A stretch of 64,000 nt of DNA from Wuchereria bancrofti (lineage: Eukaryota; Nematoda; Chromadorea; Rhabditida; Onchocercidae): the NCBI GenBank assembly GCA_005281725.1, contig SSBO01000012.1, positions 8,345,099-8,409,098 on the forward strand, read 5' to 3'. Position 1 is the first letter of the stretch; every line of letters begins with the position of its first letter. The notes beneath the pieces were generated by a model. The model made no database searches. It saw only the letters and a program-made list of their open reading frames with translations, and was not told the origin of the DNA. This document shows positions 13,301 through 24,508 of this stretch, in pieces. Made by a program: the position numbers and the translations under genes.

Positions 13301-16300
13301 TAACCGCACCTGTAAGAAATTAAATACTGAATTATCAGGATCGCCGGAAATATCCGGTTACACCTTAGAGCCCATCCTCCGACAACTTTGCATTTGCACA
13401 CTGAATACGGTCATGCATAGTCTAAAGAGGGCTTGCGGTTAACAGTTACAATATTTTGCTTAATCCAACCGCTGTTAGCTTATTGATATGACAGATTTGC
13501 CAGATTTTTGAGTAAATCAGTGTATTCATGGTTTACTTGAAGTTTCCAGAATAAATTTTCCACTGCCTAATAATCACCATACATTTTTAACGATAAAATG
13601 ATAAGACGATTAGATTAGCTTTTAATGCAAAATGTATAACAAAGAAATACAAATTCGTATAAATAAAAAAGAGTGATGTAAAGCATACCCAGTCATTCCA
13701 TTCTGTTGCAGTTAATTTATACGTAAGTCGCTCCGGTTCAGACGGCCGCATATAAACAACAAAACATAAAAATATGAGATGTAAGATGAGCAATCCAAGC
13801 CTTTCAAATAATTTTCTCTGCAAGTAGTAAACCACTTTTACTGAATCTAAAAGTATCTATCTTTTCATTAGAGATGATTGGGTATCAATGTTCAAAAGAA
13901 AATAAGACAATCTGATTAGTAATGATTCGAAAATGCATACTGATGCAAAAGCTTTCCACTTGTCAGCAAGAAGTCGTTGGATCACTTCGCTACCAATCAT
14001 ATCTAAATGTTCACTGGTACTGCCATTTATTACAGTCATCAACGCTGAATCATAATCTGTAATTAAAAATCAGAACTGAAAACAATAACAAGTACAAAAA
14101 TGAGGTTATTTATTTATTTCATTACTATTCACTACTAAACCAGACCGGAGTTATAAGGAAATGAAAAAAGTTTGTCAGATGATATTACATTGTCAAATCA
14201 AACAGCCTAATTACCAAATAAATAAAAATTGGTTCCACATGAAGTTTTTTTTTCTTTGCATAACGAATTAACCGAATATATGCATGACAAATTGGTCAAA
14301 TGAATAATAGTAAAATGCTAACTTGTTGAGCCATCGGGGCGAATAGTGTCTAAAGCTGTAAGAGGATATGCACTACACGTCATATCACTAAATCTCCAAA
14401 ATTCCTGAAATATCCAAACTCCCAATTCAAAACTGGAGAAGTTTAACATCATTAATTCTGTGTAATCGTGAAAGCACATACGACTTTCATCAACTCCAGC
14501 ATTTCTTCAAAGATATCCTTTCGTCCAAGTTTTGTTGCAAGCGTCAATGGTGTCAAACCAGCTGCATTTACAATGTTTGGATCAGCGGGTTTCGCCCAAT
14601 GCCTTACTGCATAACTGTACATTGACTATAATGCGCCAATATCATTCATCTGTATCATCAAAACAGTACTAAGAAAATTTCTTAGTGACTTTCATGAACT
14701 GTCAACTTATCAATCGCTTGCTGTGGTAATCGATAATACGAGAAAAAACAATGTAAATTTTGGAAGATGTATTTTACATTGCTATAGTTGATGACACACA
14801 TATGTAGAATGGTGTTGCCGAACATATCTTGTAGATTTGGATCAGCGCCATATTGTATCAGTAAATCATAAATATCTTTATTGCCAAAACAAGCAGCAAA
14901 TGCTAACGGGTATTCGCCGTAATAGGCATATCCTGAAACCCAAACGTTAAACAGAAAGACTGGATGCGTACTACTCGAGTGAAACTGCATAAAAACTTTC
15001 TTATGAACTAGTCTTAAAAACAATAAGTACCTTGATAATCAGTTGATTTGCGAGATGTCTTTTGATTCTCAGGTAAGAAAAATGTCCCGCAAGCCCGGGC
15101 ATTCACTTCTGCTGAGTTTTGCAGTAATAAATGAACAGTTTCATAATCATCATGAACAATTGCCAAATGTAGTGCACTTTGACCTAAAATATCGGTTAAT
15201 CAGCTTTATATCAAATCATAAAAAAGCATATATTCGTTCAGATTTCTCTATATTTTAATATAGGATTCGATGAGAAGTTAACTCAAGAAAAATCACAGAA
15301 AATAATTGAAAATAGATGAAAAAAGAAGCACGTTTTGCAAGCTTGCAAATTGAAAACTAACAAGGCCAAAAAACAAATATCAAGTAGAAATGAAATTTTT
15401 TAAATAACTTTGTCACAGCATGCTTACCGAACATTTCGTCGCCGAGGTAAATATCATTAGCAAGGCCTGGATAACGTGTTATTAAAATTCTAGCAATTTC
15501 ACTACACATTGGTTCCTCACGATTCAGCAACAAGTGTATTATCGTCTCACCTTCCACACCACGTTTGTTCAACCTCCACTGACCAAGATGTTCGCGGAAT
15601 TTGCTACCAAATTGGCCAACAGAGTTTGATTCTGTTTTACCCAGCTGCACATTCTATAATTGTTTACTTTCATTTTATATTTACGAAGAATGAGAAGAAT
15701 ACAAGAAGAAACCATCAAAAATTATACAGTTTTTAACATTTATGCGAAGTTCAATTTATCTTAATGGAGAGGCTGTAATGAAGCAAAAATTCCAAATAAA
15801 TCGAGAAAAAACGAAACATAATTCAAATCAATCATCGTTTATAAAGCGGAACGGTCTAATTACTAGAATCTGAAGGTTCATGTGAAATTAATAGAATCGG
15901 AATAACACCCGCTGTCTACAACACCCAATACGGATAAGAATCGTTTAAATCAGTTAAGCTAGCTGATTTAAATGATTCTACAGTCGTCATGTGAAAATAA
16001 TGCGATTTAAAAAACCAAAAAAGAAAAAAGACGTGCAGTTGTCTTTTTCCACTTTGCATAGTCTGTAAAACGAATCATTTGCGGTGATGCACCATCATCA
16101 TACATCATTGAAATAAGCTTTTCGTTCGCAAACTTTAAAACTCCATCTTCACCTTCCTTTTCAAAAGCAGCCAACAGTTCACCACCTGTAAGTAACCATT
16201 TCCCTTTACGCAAGATTAGCATAAGACTAATTAAGGATTTAATTAGGGATAATTAAGGATTAGTGTTTGAAACTTGATTTTTTCTTTATTTTTCAGTATT

Positions 16301-16760
16301 TGTCAAATTAAGAGTGCAATTGATTGTTTATTTGTCTAGCTAAGAATGCAGTTGTAAGTTGCACATCATATAGTACAAGCATTTGATAGCAATAAACTGT
16401 ATCATATTATATCATACTCTTCGAAATCTTATAAGATCGATATCATGAAAAACAATATACAAACATAATGCTCATCAATGAGTACACTTCATCTCAACAA
16501 GGCTTATTGTGAGCCAATAATTTATACATAATCAATTATTTCTCATTATATCTAAATGATTATACAAAAGTAAAGAATTCTGATGGTAGAACAAATAACT
16601 TATGAAAATACTTACCACTGCGCATGCCAACCCATTTGTAAAGGTGATTCTTTTTACGTTCACGATATAAATTCGACCACTGATCGTCAGGATCCTCTTT
16701 TAAATTGTCAATATTTTCACCTCCAGTTTGGTGTAAAATTTTGCTCTTCAGTTGTCCCAT
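10390..16760 (-). CDS. osm-9: TRPV-family cation channel, OSM-9-like
   Basis: Sensory TRP vanilloid channel; in C. elegans OSM-9 works with OCR subunits in ciliated neurons for smell, touch and osmotic avoidance. Exons (5' to 3'): 16760-16616, 16185-16016, 15653-15428, 15183-15031, 14932-14778, 14625-14482, 14404-14323, 14056-13941, 13817-13689, 13309-13199, 13094-12943, 12734-12625, 12380-12226, 12143-11982, 11733-11545, 11428-11283, 10639-10390. All join in phase to 864 aa. Ankyrin repeats lie at about residues 180-350 ([27 protein letters not shown]). Six membrane segments span about 398-665, with the pore loop FRASMGGYD before S6 and [15 protein letters not shown] in S5. After S6 comes [17 protein letters not shown], then a basic stretch ([13 protein letters not shown]). 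The C-terminus is Ser-rich. The OSM-9 rather than OCR assignment rests on overall resemblance and is less sure than TRPV. The donor at 16015 and the last acceptor (AAG) are weak. Confidence 0.9.
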
Positions 16761-17062
16761 CGAATCCAAGTAAATATTATTAATGCAGTAGAGAGAAAGA
16801 AAGAAATGATCAATTGGTTATCTTCATTGAGCGTTGTGTGTCATTTTATTGCAGTCATAGGAATATCTAAAGTTATTAAGTAGACATTTTTTCCTTAAAT
16901 ACTATTATTAATAAAAATATAATGAATCAGACAGTCGGAGTAAAGAGCTGTTGCTGTTCTATTCGGTAATATATTATTATCCTAATCAAAATTATGATAT
17001 GCGTCCCATAGTATTTGACAACTTCGATTTTAACGATGACAAGCTTTAAGTTCGACTTATTA

Positions 17063-17110
17063 CTCAACTGTTCCATCAAATCTAAGTAAATATTATTATT
17101 GCAGTAGAGC
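17063..17110 (-). repeat. Diverged copy of the osm-9-like start exon, about 310 bp upstream
   Basis: Matches 16747-16794, which covers the start codon and first codons of the TRPV gene. In 46 aligned positions there are about six differences, five of them transitions. On the minus strand the copy still has an ATG and codes MEQLSNK where the gene codes MGQLKSK; two of the three changes in the first four codons are silent. Confidence 0.75.
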
Positions 17111-17978
17111 TGTTTGGTAAGGTATAATGTAAAGAAAAGGCCATTAGTATAACACAATTATTAGGACAAACTGACATAGACATTTGTTGCACTGAAGATA
17201 ATCCAACCTTTATTTTTTTGGTTTTCTTTTCCATTTTTAATTTCGAATTCATACAAAGCATTAGCATTTTATTCATTTTAACAACATTACGTGACGCTCC
17301 TTGGCTAAAATTTCCAGTAGTATAGTATTAATTGAAGCAATTATTATTAAGCTCCTGAAATGATAAATTTGTAGTGAATAATGATTAGTGTTTACAAATG
17401 AAAGAGCATAAATGAACAAAATGAGGACGAGTTCTTGAAACTGATAGATCAGGAAATGAATCGGAAAGTAACATACGATTGATTTGTTTATTGAAATATA
17501 AATGATGAAATTCAACATGACGTTATCAATAAAAATATAAAAAAGGCTGCAAAAGGTGAAAATTTTATGTGCAAAAGCAATTAAAGTAATACGCCTGTTG
17601 CCGAGGAGACCGAGCAAAAGATGCAAAAAAAAGAAAGAAGCAAACAGCTTTTCCAGATAAGGTTCTATCATCGACTGAGCACATTGCCTTACTTAGTCCA
17701 ATTATCACATATATGCATACCTTAATTGCTCTTTCTCTCAGCCATCCTCACTTGACCTATTTAATTCGTATCAATATCATTGTCTTATTCAATTTAACAA
17801 ATATTCACATTTCAAATAAATCATAGATAGCTTGCATAACTGACAGATATAATGGAGAGTAAAATAATCGAAATAAGCCATTTCCAGGATATCTATATGC
17901 AATAATGCCATTGTTGGGGATGTTCATAGGACGTTGCGAATGGCAAGATAATTACTTTTGGCTACTTTCTCATTAATG

Positions 17979-18197
17979 TGTTATTTTTATGCATTTCAAC
18001 AACACGTTTCAATTATGGTTGCACTCACGCAGTCATTTGAGCATTTGGACAATAGTGGAAGTCTGAATATCCGAAACAGAGTTCCTTCAATAACATTTCA
18101 TCCTGTATGGCATAATATGACGAACTATCTTAGACGTAGACCTGAAAACCCTACGCGACATATTAAGTGTCGTCCAATTACAACAAATTTCTTGTGA
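17979..18197 (+). CDS. Possible small secreted peptide or chance ORF
   Basis: A 72-codon ATG frame (MCYFYAFQQHVSIMVALTQS at its start) with a moderately hydrophobic N-terminus, a tri-arginine (NYLRRRPENP) that could be a processing site, and two cysteines. Composition is less AT-biased than its surroundings. No upstream exon, trans-splice acceptor or relative was recognised, so it may be chance. Confidence 0.2.
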   Translation, partial: CYFYAFQQHVSIMVALTQSFEHLDNSGSLNIRNRVPSITFHPVWHNMTNYLRRRPENPTRHIKCRPITTNFL

Positions 18198-18659
18198 AGA
18201 AAACATTTTACAATTACTCTTCAAATGGCATTACTCGCGTTTTTTACTTACTGAAAGTGGAGAATATTGAATTTGTTTAAATTTTATCAGTAGAAAATCA
18301 CTGTTAGGAAACACAAAACAATTACATAAAAATAACGTCGGGAACACGGAATTGCACGGGAAAAAAGTTTTTACGCATAAGTGGGCAAAATAAAATAAAA
18401 TAAATATGGAAACTAAATCTACGAAAGCTCATACCAATGAAACTTTAACGATGACAAAAAGTTAAGATCAATCAGTGATGAACATCGATGAATGACACGT
18501 GGGAGTTTCCTGAAACGTAGTGTAGCACATATTTTAGGAAAAATGGAAGAAGCTAAAAGTATATTCGATGAGGTAAACTTTTATGGAAACCGTATGGGGG
18601 AAATAAGTGTTGTATTGCTAAGCACTATCAAGAATAAGGTATTACGAAACGATAGGTTA

Positions 18660-18713
18660 GTGGTATGAACAATAAACATGATGGTAGTGGTACGAACAAT
18701 AAACATGGTGGAA
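18660..18713. repeat. Two-copy 27-nt tandem repeat
   Basis: 18660-18686 and 18687-18713 differ at only a few positions; each contains GAACAATAAACATG. Intergenic. Confidence 0.85.
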
Positions 18714-18985
18714 TGATAAATAACTACTATCACATAAAAATCTGATGGCCATTCACAATCTTAAATCACGAGAGAAGAAAAACCGAACGAACTTTTCGTC
18801 GCTTTGAGCACATAACACAATGCATTTACCTTTACAGTGAAGTTTAATATCAGTTATATTACTCCTACCCACGAATGCAGATGATACTGAAGGGAGATGC
18901 CAAATCAAATCAGGACCGTCGGGTTTAAGGTAACTTACTTTAGATTACAACAAAATACCACTGAACCACTCGTAGAAATGAAATT

Positions 18986-21900
18986 TTAATATTGTGCTTC
19001 AAGGAAGTACAGTGTTGTTTCACTTAAGCATCCCAACTGAAATTTTTGCATGTCGCTGGTTACAATCTCTTTGATGTCAACAATGATATCGTTAATACGT
19101 TTCATAACCACCGGACATTTGCGATTCCAGTCATAAAGAACCTTAAAATTGAACATAAAATTAGAATTAAACACAATTTGAAAAATTTAAACCTAAAAAT
19201 AAATGAAAAATCATGAGTTCTTTTCTAAAAATTGCTTTCCACAAATTATGAGCAACAAAAAATTGTAAGAACTGCATACCACATGCGAATTAGACTCATC
19301 ATAAACTGCAGCAAGTTGACCATAAGGCGTAGTCCAAAATGCATTTTTGATTACACGTGTAAGTTTTTTCGAAAGACTTCTGTATGTATGAATGTGATGT
19401 ACTTTCTTCTGCTCACTGTTTAAGTCCAAAGAGTACAAAACATGAGTCACTGTTTCGTGTTGCTGACTAGGAGCAAATGTTAACATCACATTGCCACTTT
19501 CCTGATCATAACAAAACGAATTTATAGAACCTGAAATTGACGTGAAATTAAACCATTAACATTTGCCACTAAATTTTATAAACATGCCTTTTAAAAAAAA
19601 TAAAAATAAAAACACTCACCCTGATCAGATATCAAAACATGTGGTTGCATATGATGATAAAGTACACATTCTTTCAACGACGTAACGAAAAGCAAAGATT
19701 TCTTCGCACAAAATTGCAAACTTATGATAGGCAAATGTCCGCTGAGGAAAGTTATGTCAAGAGGCTCAACTGCTGGATTGTAGAGATTGAATTTCAAAAC
19801 TCTACCTAAAATAGATAAGGAAGTAAAGAAAAGTTGATACTGCACTTAGTAATTAATAAAGGGATTGCAAAAACTAAGAGGCTGCTGCGATGTTCATAAA
19901 GAAAATCTCGTACGGATGGATTTTTGAAATTCACCATTAATCAGACCAACTGCTACATCACTCTCGCTCAACCAACAACAACACCAACCAGAAGACGGTA
20001 GAGGAATACGATGTTGGACTCTCGGATGTTCGTCAAAGCTGAAAATTAACTTTATGCCAAAAACTGGTGATAGTTTGGTTACATTTGAGCAACATCATGA
20101 AGGTATATAAATATAGATCATTCTGTCTGACTAGAGGAATCTTCAACGTTCTACTTGTAGATAAAAACAGTATAATTTCAAAACTATCCAGAATCTTGAC
20201 TTACTTTTTTTATTTCAATCACTATAATCAACGAACCTTGTAACACACAGTGTATGATCTTCTCCAGTCGATAGCACTATCTGATGATTAAAAGGTGAAA
20301 ATTTACAGCATCGAGGTTTTCTGCTATGGACTGGAATTACCGTATCATCACGACCATTTGCTGTGATCTGCAACATTGAAATAAACTGGAGCTAAACATT
20401 TAGCAAAGCAATCATCGACAAACATTAATATCATACGTTTACAATTTATATGTCAAGACGATATCGGAAGGATACGTAATGAAGGAAAGCAAATATGGAA
20501 GTTATTAACGTGATCAGTGAATCAACAAATCTCTGATTGATTGACTTGACTGTGTGGATAGTAAAAATATTGCCTGAGAGAATAGAAAAAAAAAATCGAG
20601 AAAGTTTGTGCTACATCCTTCACATTAACAAAAAATTAAAAGCAATTTAAATAAAGTAATAAATGACCAATTTCAATCCATAAGGCATAAATAGATCGTT
20701 TCTAACTTTACAAGCCACCACAAAATGTTCGCCATTCGTATCTAGCGATCGAGAACCTGGTTCTGATGACAAATGAAGAGTCGGGCCCGCAAGCAATGAA
20801 AAATAAGCACCTTTCATCATTTTAGCAGCAGGGGGTGCTGCCGATCTAAAACTAGCATGAACCATCTGAAGCTTATTAGTGTCAATCCTGCTTTTTTATC
20901 AAATGATAACTTCACTTATCCATCAAAGAAAAAAAAAACGCCAACATTTCCTCAATTTAACCAAAAAATGAGACTTATTGATTAAGTCACAGTAAAACCT
21001 TCAAGAAAGTAAAATATCACGGCCGACTTGTATAACTTCTGAAATCGATACGATATAAATAAATGGAGAGCGAATAAATTGCCTGTTGCATCCCCAAGTT
21101 CTTGCTTCTAGCTAATTACCAGCAGTTCATTCCAGTCAGTGCCAAAACTATGAAGTCGTCACAACAAAAATTTGAATAAGAAAGTAACCTACCGCAATTT
21201 GCTTGCAAGCTTCTCTTGAACGGCTATTTTCGCTTTTAACTGTGCATTTTCAATGCTTAATCTTTCCATCTCAGCTTTGTATGGGTTATGCTTTCCATCT
21301 TTTATAATTTTTTCTTTTAAACGCTGATTTTCAATACGTAAACTATCGTTTTCAGCTCTGTATGCGTTATTCACCTGTTTTAAACATTCCAGTTCCGTTG
21401 TATCAAGTGCCTGTAATTTCGTTTTTGATCATCGTACGAGTGCCACGTATCCTTTCAATATCCAGTCACAAAGCGCAAAAAAGCAACTTTTTGGTATTCT
21501 AATATGCACACCTCAAGTGCTTAATTTACATTGCATAACAAATGAACTTTCAAACTCAAACCAAAACATGAAATACTTCAAAAATTCAAACGAGCAGAAG
21601 TGTCTGAAGAATGTCAATTACCTTTATAGCCCGTACATATAAGCGGCGTATATCAGTAAGTCGTGCTTTAGCCTTACATTGTGGACATTTTGCAACTTTT
21701 TCGGTTCGAATCCATCTTTCAATACAGGACTGTCCGAACAGATGTCCACATTTCAAACATACAATTCTTAAAAAACCTAGAGTAAATTACGGTCTATTCT
21801 AATAAAAGTAGTTTGTTCTAAGTGAAAACAGCATGTTATAATAAACGTATTTAAAAATTCTCTGGACCAACCTATGAGAACCTGAAACTGTATATGCTTC

Positions 21901-22638
21901 AAAACAAATTGAACAACTGTTCGTTTCATCATCTTCAATCCCTGTAATATACATATATGCATAGATTACTTCCACTGATTCTCACGAAATTCGGCCTCAA
22001 ACTAAAAACACTGCAAGCTAAAATTAAACTTTTTTCAATAGATCAATTCACAGAGGGAGTAAGTGTGCGTCTCGTCACCGTTGGAAGTGACACAGTGTAT
22101 AATCACAATTTTGAATTCAAAACAAATATGACTCCCAACGTCACCATTATCAGAAGGTTTACGGCGACGCTTCTTATTCACATTATCATCATCAGCCTCT
22201 TCATCACTGCTCCAGATGACACGTGCTGCTCGATAATGTGGCTGTTCAGGTCCTCGATTCTAAAATAATCCACAGTTTCAAAAAACGAAAGTATGTTATT
22301 TTTTCATCAAATCCGCATATAACAACTTAAATGTTTTTCTATTTACAGCCCACAACACTTTGATTTTTTTTTCTGAACATCTTCAATATTATATAAACGT
22401 CACTGTCACTATACAAAGTCTTTCCTTTGATTATGATAAGGGGTAACTCCCTTTTCCTAAGTGCAAAATATCTTTAGGAAAAACAGCCTACATCATCCGC
22501 AGTGCTTCCCGCTTCAATAAATGAATGGCTTTCCAATATGACTCGATGGTTATTTTGTTCGTCAGACATTGTGAAACTATCATTGCTATCCTCGAAAACA
22601 ACCACAGCTTCGTCATAATTTCCCGGTCCAGAAGTCAT
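18986..22638 (-). CDS. RFWD3: RFWD3-like E3 ubiquitin ligase (RING, coiled coil, WD40)
   Basis: In vertebrates RFWD3 ubiquitinates RPA and RAD51 at stalled forks and is Fanconi protein FANCW. Exons: 22638-22492, 22259-22145, 21941-21872, 21766-21622, 21410-21193, 21147-21120, 20865-20668, 20367-20237, 20038-19935, 19805-19620, 19530-19280, 19141-18986. All in phase, 582 aa. The N-terminus is acidic with a basic patch (NKKRRRK). The RING at about 95-145 reads CSICFE, then CLKCGHLFGQSCIERW, then CPQC, followed by YVRAIKALDTTELE as in RFWD3. A coiled coil follows (about 160-232), built from two related 23-25-residue units. The rest is WD40-like, e.g. RCCKFSPFNHQIVLSTGED. The start is set by CATTTCAG directly before AAAATG. 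The sixth exon is only 28 nt. Confidence 0.88.
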
Positions 22639-22641
22639 TTT

Positions 22642-22655
22642 CTGAAATGAAAAGC
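22642..22655 (-). promoter_or_regulatory. Probable spliced-leader acceptor of the RFWD3-like gene
   Basis: On the minus strand, CTTTTCATTTCAG lies three bases before the ATG at 22638. A polypyrimidine/CAG acceptor this close to the start codon, with no upstream exon needed, fits nematode trans-splicing. Confidence 0.6.
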
Positions 22656-24508
22656 ACAACGTGAGAACGTTAGATATGCTATGTCAATCGGTCCAGCGAT
22701 AATTTTTCAGCTGGACAAATCAAGAACATGTTACAAATTTTAGACATAATGTCTACATCAGGAATAAAAAAGGCAAATAAGATTGGATTAAGACTAACGA
22801 TCCGTTCCAAAAAAATTGGACTGCAGCAAAGTTTGAGCCAAAAGACAATGTTGTCTTGGGAATGGCCAGTTATGAAAACTTCGCAACTGACCATTTTCAG
22901 GACAGCATCGTTCCCTCCACTCTCTACAGTCCTTCGCTTTCACGAAAATGTTGATCATTTCAAACATTTATTACAACTCAAATGTTGCGACAGAAGCAGC
23001 AGTAGCAACCTGGGGAGTAATCAGCAATCCCATGCTGAATTAGGAGTGTTCATTAACTGTCTGCGTGACGATAACAATGATCTAAACTTCTGTTAAATGC
23101 CTAATTTACTTTCTTCCTGGATATTTTTTGTAAATTCATGTGTTATAATACCAAATCACCAGCTAACAAGTAGAAAAAAACAGATTACGTGCCTTAACTG
23201 AAGCTATGCAACCAACCGCTGACGCAAAACACTTCGCAGCCGGACGGCTCCAACCTCAACACACGTAATGCCCACTTATGTGCACTTCTTTACCTTTTTG
23301 TTTGCCCGAGCCGCCGTTTATTTCGCGGGCTTAATATTCAAAAATTTATTCAAGCGAAGTGATTGCTTGCTACCAGTGCGTCTTATCTGGTGGTGCGTAA
23401 CGCACTTCACGCAAGTCAAGCATCTGAACCTGTCCAATTTATTTAACAGGAACTGTACCGATGAATAGTTTAAACTAACAGGTTGAATTCACATTATTTT
23501 AGTTTATCTATGTAAAGCATTCACATTTATCCATGCCGAATAATCAATCGCTTGGCGTTTTATGATCGTCTTGAACGTCGTTCATCGATGGTCAGAGCAA
23601 GTCAAACAAGAAAGAATGTAATGTAATATTAAAAAAAAATGTAATATTACTAAACCCTTTCCGTCAATCTCCTACCTATGAAATAATGGTTATGTTTCTT
23701 ACAATGCCGGATAATTTTTTAGCAATGAAAAGGCATCTTTGCTTAAGTTTATTGTAGGGGTAAAATCAGGAAGAGTCATAATGGGACCATTTTGAGTAAT
23801 GCACTAGGTGATTTTGATGAAGCTGACAGAAGGGAAGTAAACGAGGACATAGATCACAAAATATTTTAATCGAAGTGCTTTGATGAATGCTCAACAAATA
23901 GTCTTTAAATCATCGTTTCATACAACATAAACTGAGAGATAATCACATATAATATACAATGTAACACAGAGAATTAACTGAGATAGTTACGTTGGCGCTT
24001 ACGTGCAATTCAACTGAATGCGTACACTTAGGTATCGATTGACATAGCAAAAATCCAGGCGGTAATACTGATCAATAAATTCAGAAGCATGATATGAGTA
24101 AAAGTGTGAGAAGACCTAAAGGAAGTGAGTTGCCGGATGATTTTGCATACATTTCACCTGGAATTCGGTTTGCCTTATCGTCTTTTTTTTTCAAAGAGAT
24201 ATGTGCATGAATTAACAACTAGTTTCAGTAATTTAATCCAAAAAGTGAGTTGAATTTGGATATTGGGTTTTCTATATTCAGTGATATCTAGGATTTGCGG
24301 AAATCGATCTGAACATACGAATGGCAACAGTTAGTCCATCAAAGTAGCTCATATATTAGTCTTTAAGCTAGCAAAATACATGGGATAGTAAATTATTAAA
24401 TTTGATACTCAAAATTTGCTACTATTTCTAAAATATATGGGCAAGAATCCACTGTATGAATATTATCGTTTTGTTCGGTCAGCATAACGAGTTAGGATTT
24501 AAATTATA
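22656..24508. other. Intergenic region upstream of the RFWD3-like gene
   Basis: Around 23170-23420 the sequence is clearly more GC-rich (GCGTCAGCGG-type words, many CpG) than the rest of the window, which suggests a promoter or regulatory segment. Besides the ORF at 22728-23096, a 66-codon frame lies at 23268-23468. From 23500 to 24500 the sequence is AT-rich with nothing recognised; it contains any 3' UTR of the gene ending at 24509. Confidence 0.4.
22728..23096 (+). CDS. Unusually long ORF head-to-head with the RFWD3-like gene; status unknown
   Basis: A 122-codon frame with a real ATG and less AT bias than its surroundings, starting 90 bp from the start of the RFWD3-like gene on the other strand. 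It encodes a Ser/Leu/Lys-rich protein without recognisable domains (for example KKANKIGLRLTIRSKK near the start and a CC pair near the middle). No splice acceptor is evident before the ATG. It may be a small lineage-specific gene, an antisense shadow of promoter DNA, or chance. Confidence 0.2.
   Translation: MLQILDIMSTSGIKKANKIGLRLTIRSKKIGLQQSLSQKTMLSWEWPVMKTSQLTIFRTASFPPLSTVLRFHENVDHFKHLLQLKCCDRSSSSNLGSNQQSHAELGVFINCLRDDNNDLNFC

Larger units (their letters stand above)
16761..18985. other. Intergenic region upstream of the TRPV gene
   Basis: Holds the presumed osm-9-like promoter, the copied start exon at 17063-17110, a two-copy 27-nt tandem repeat at 18660-18713, and two open frames of doubtful status (17979-18197 on +, 17273-17671 on -). 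The RFWD3-like gene ends at 18986. No conserved gene recognised. Confidence 0.45.

Noticed and set aside
17273..17671. 132-codon minus-strand ORF with hydrophobic stretches
   Set aside because: Its composition follows the local AT richness (many F, L, I, N), no splice or trans-splice context supports it, and hydrophobic frames of this length are common in AT-rich DNA.
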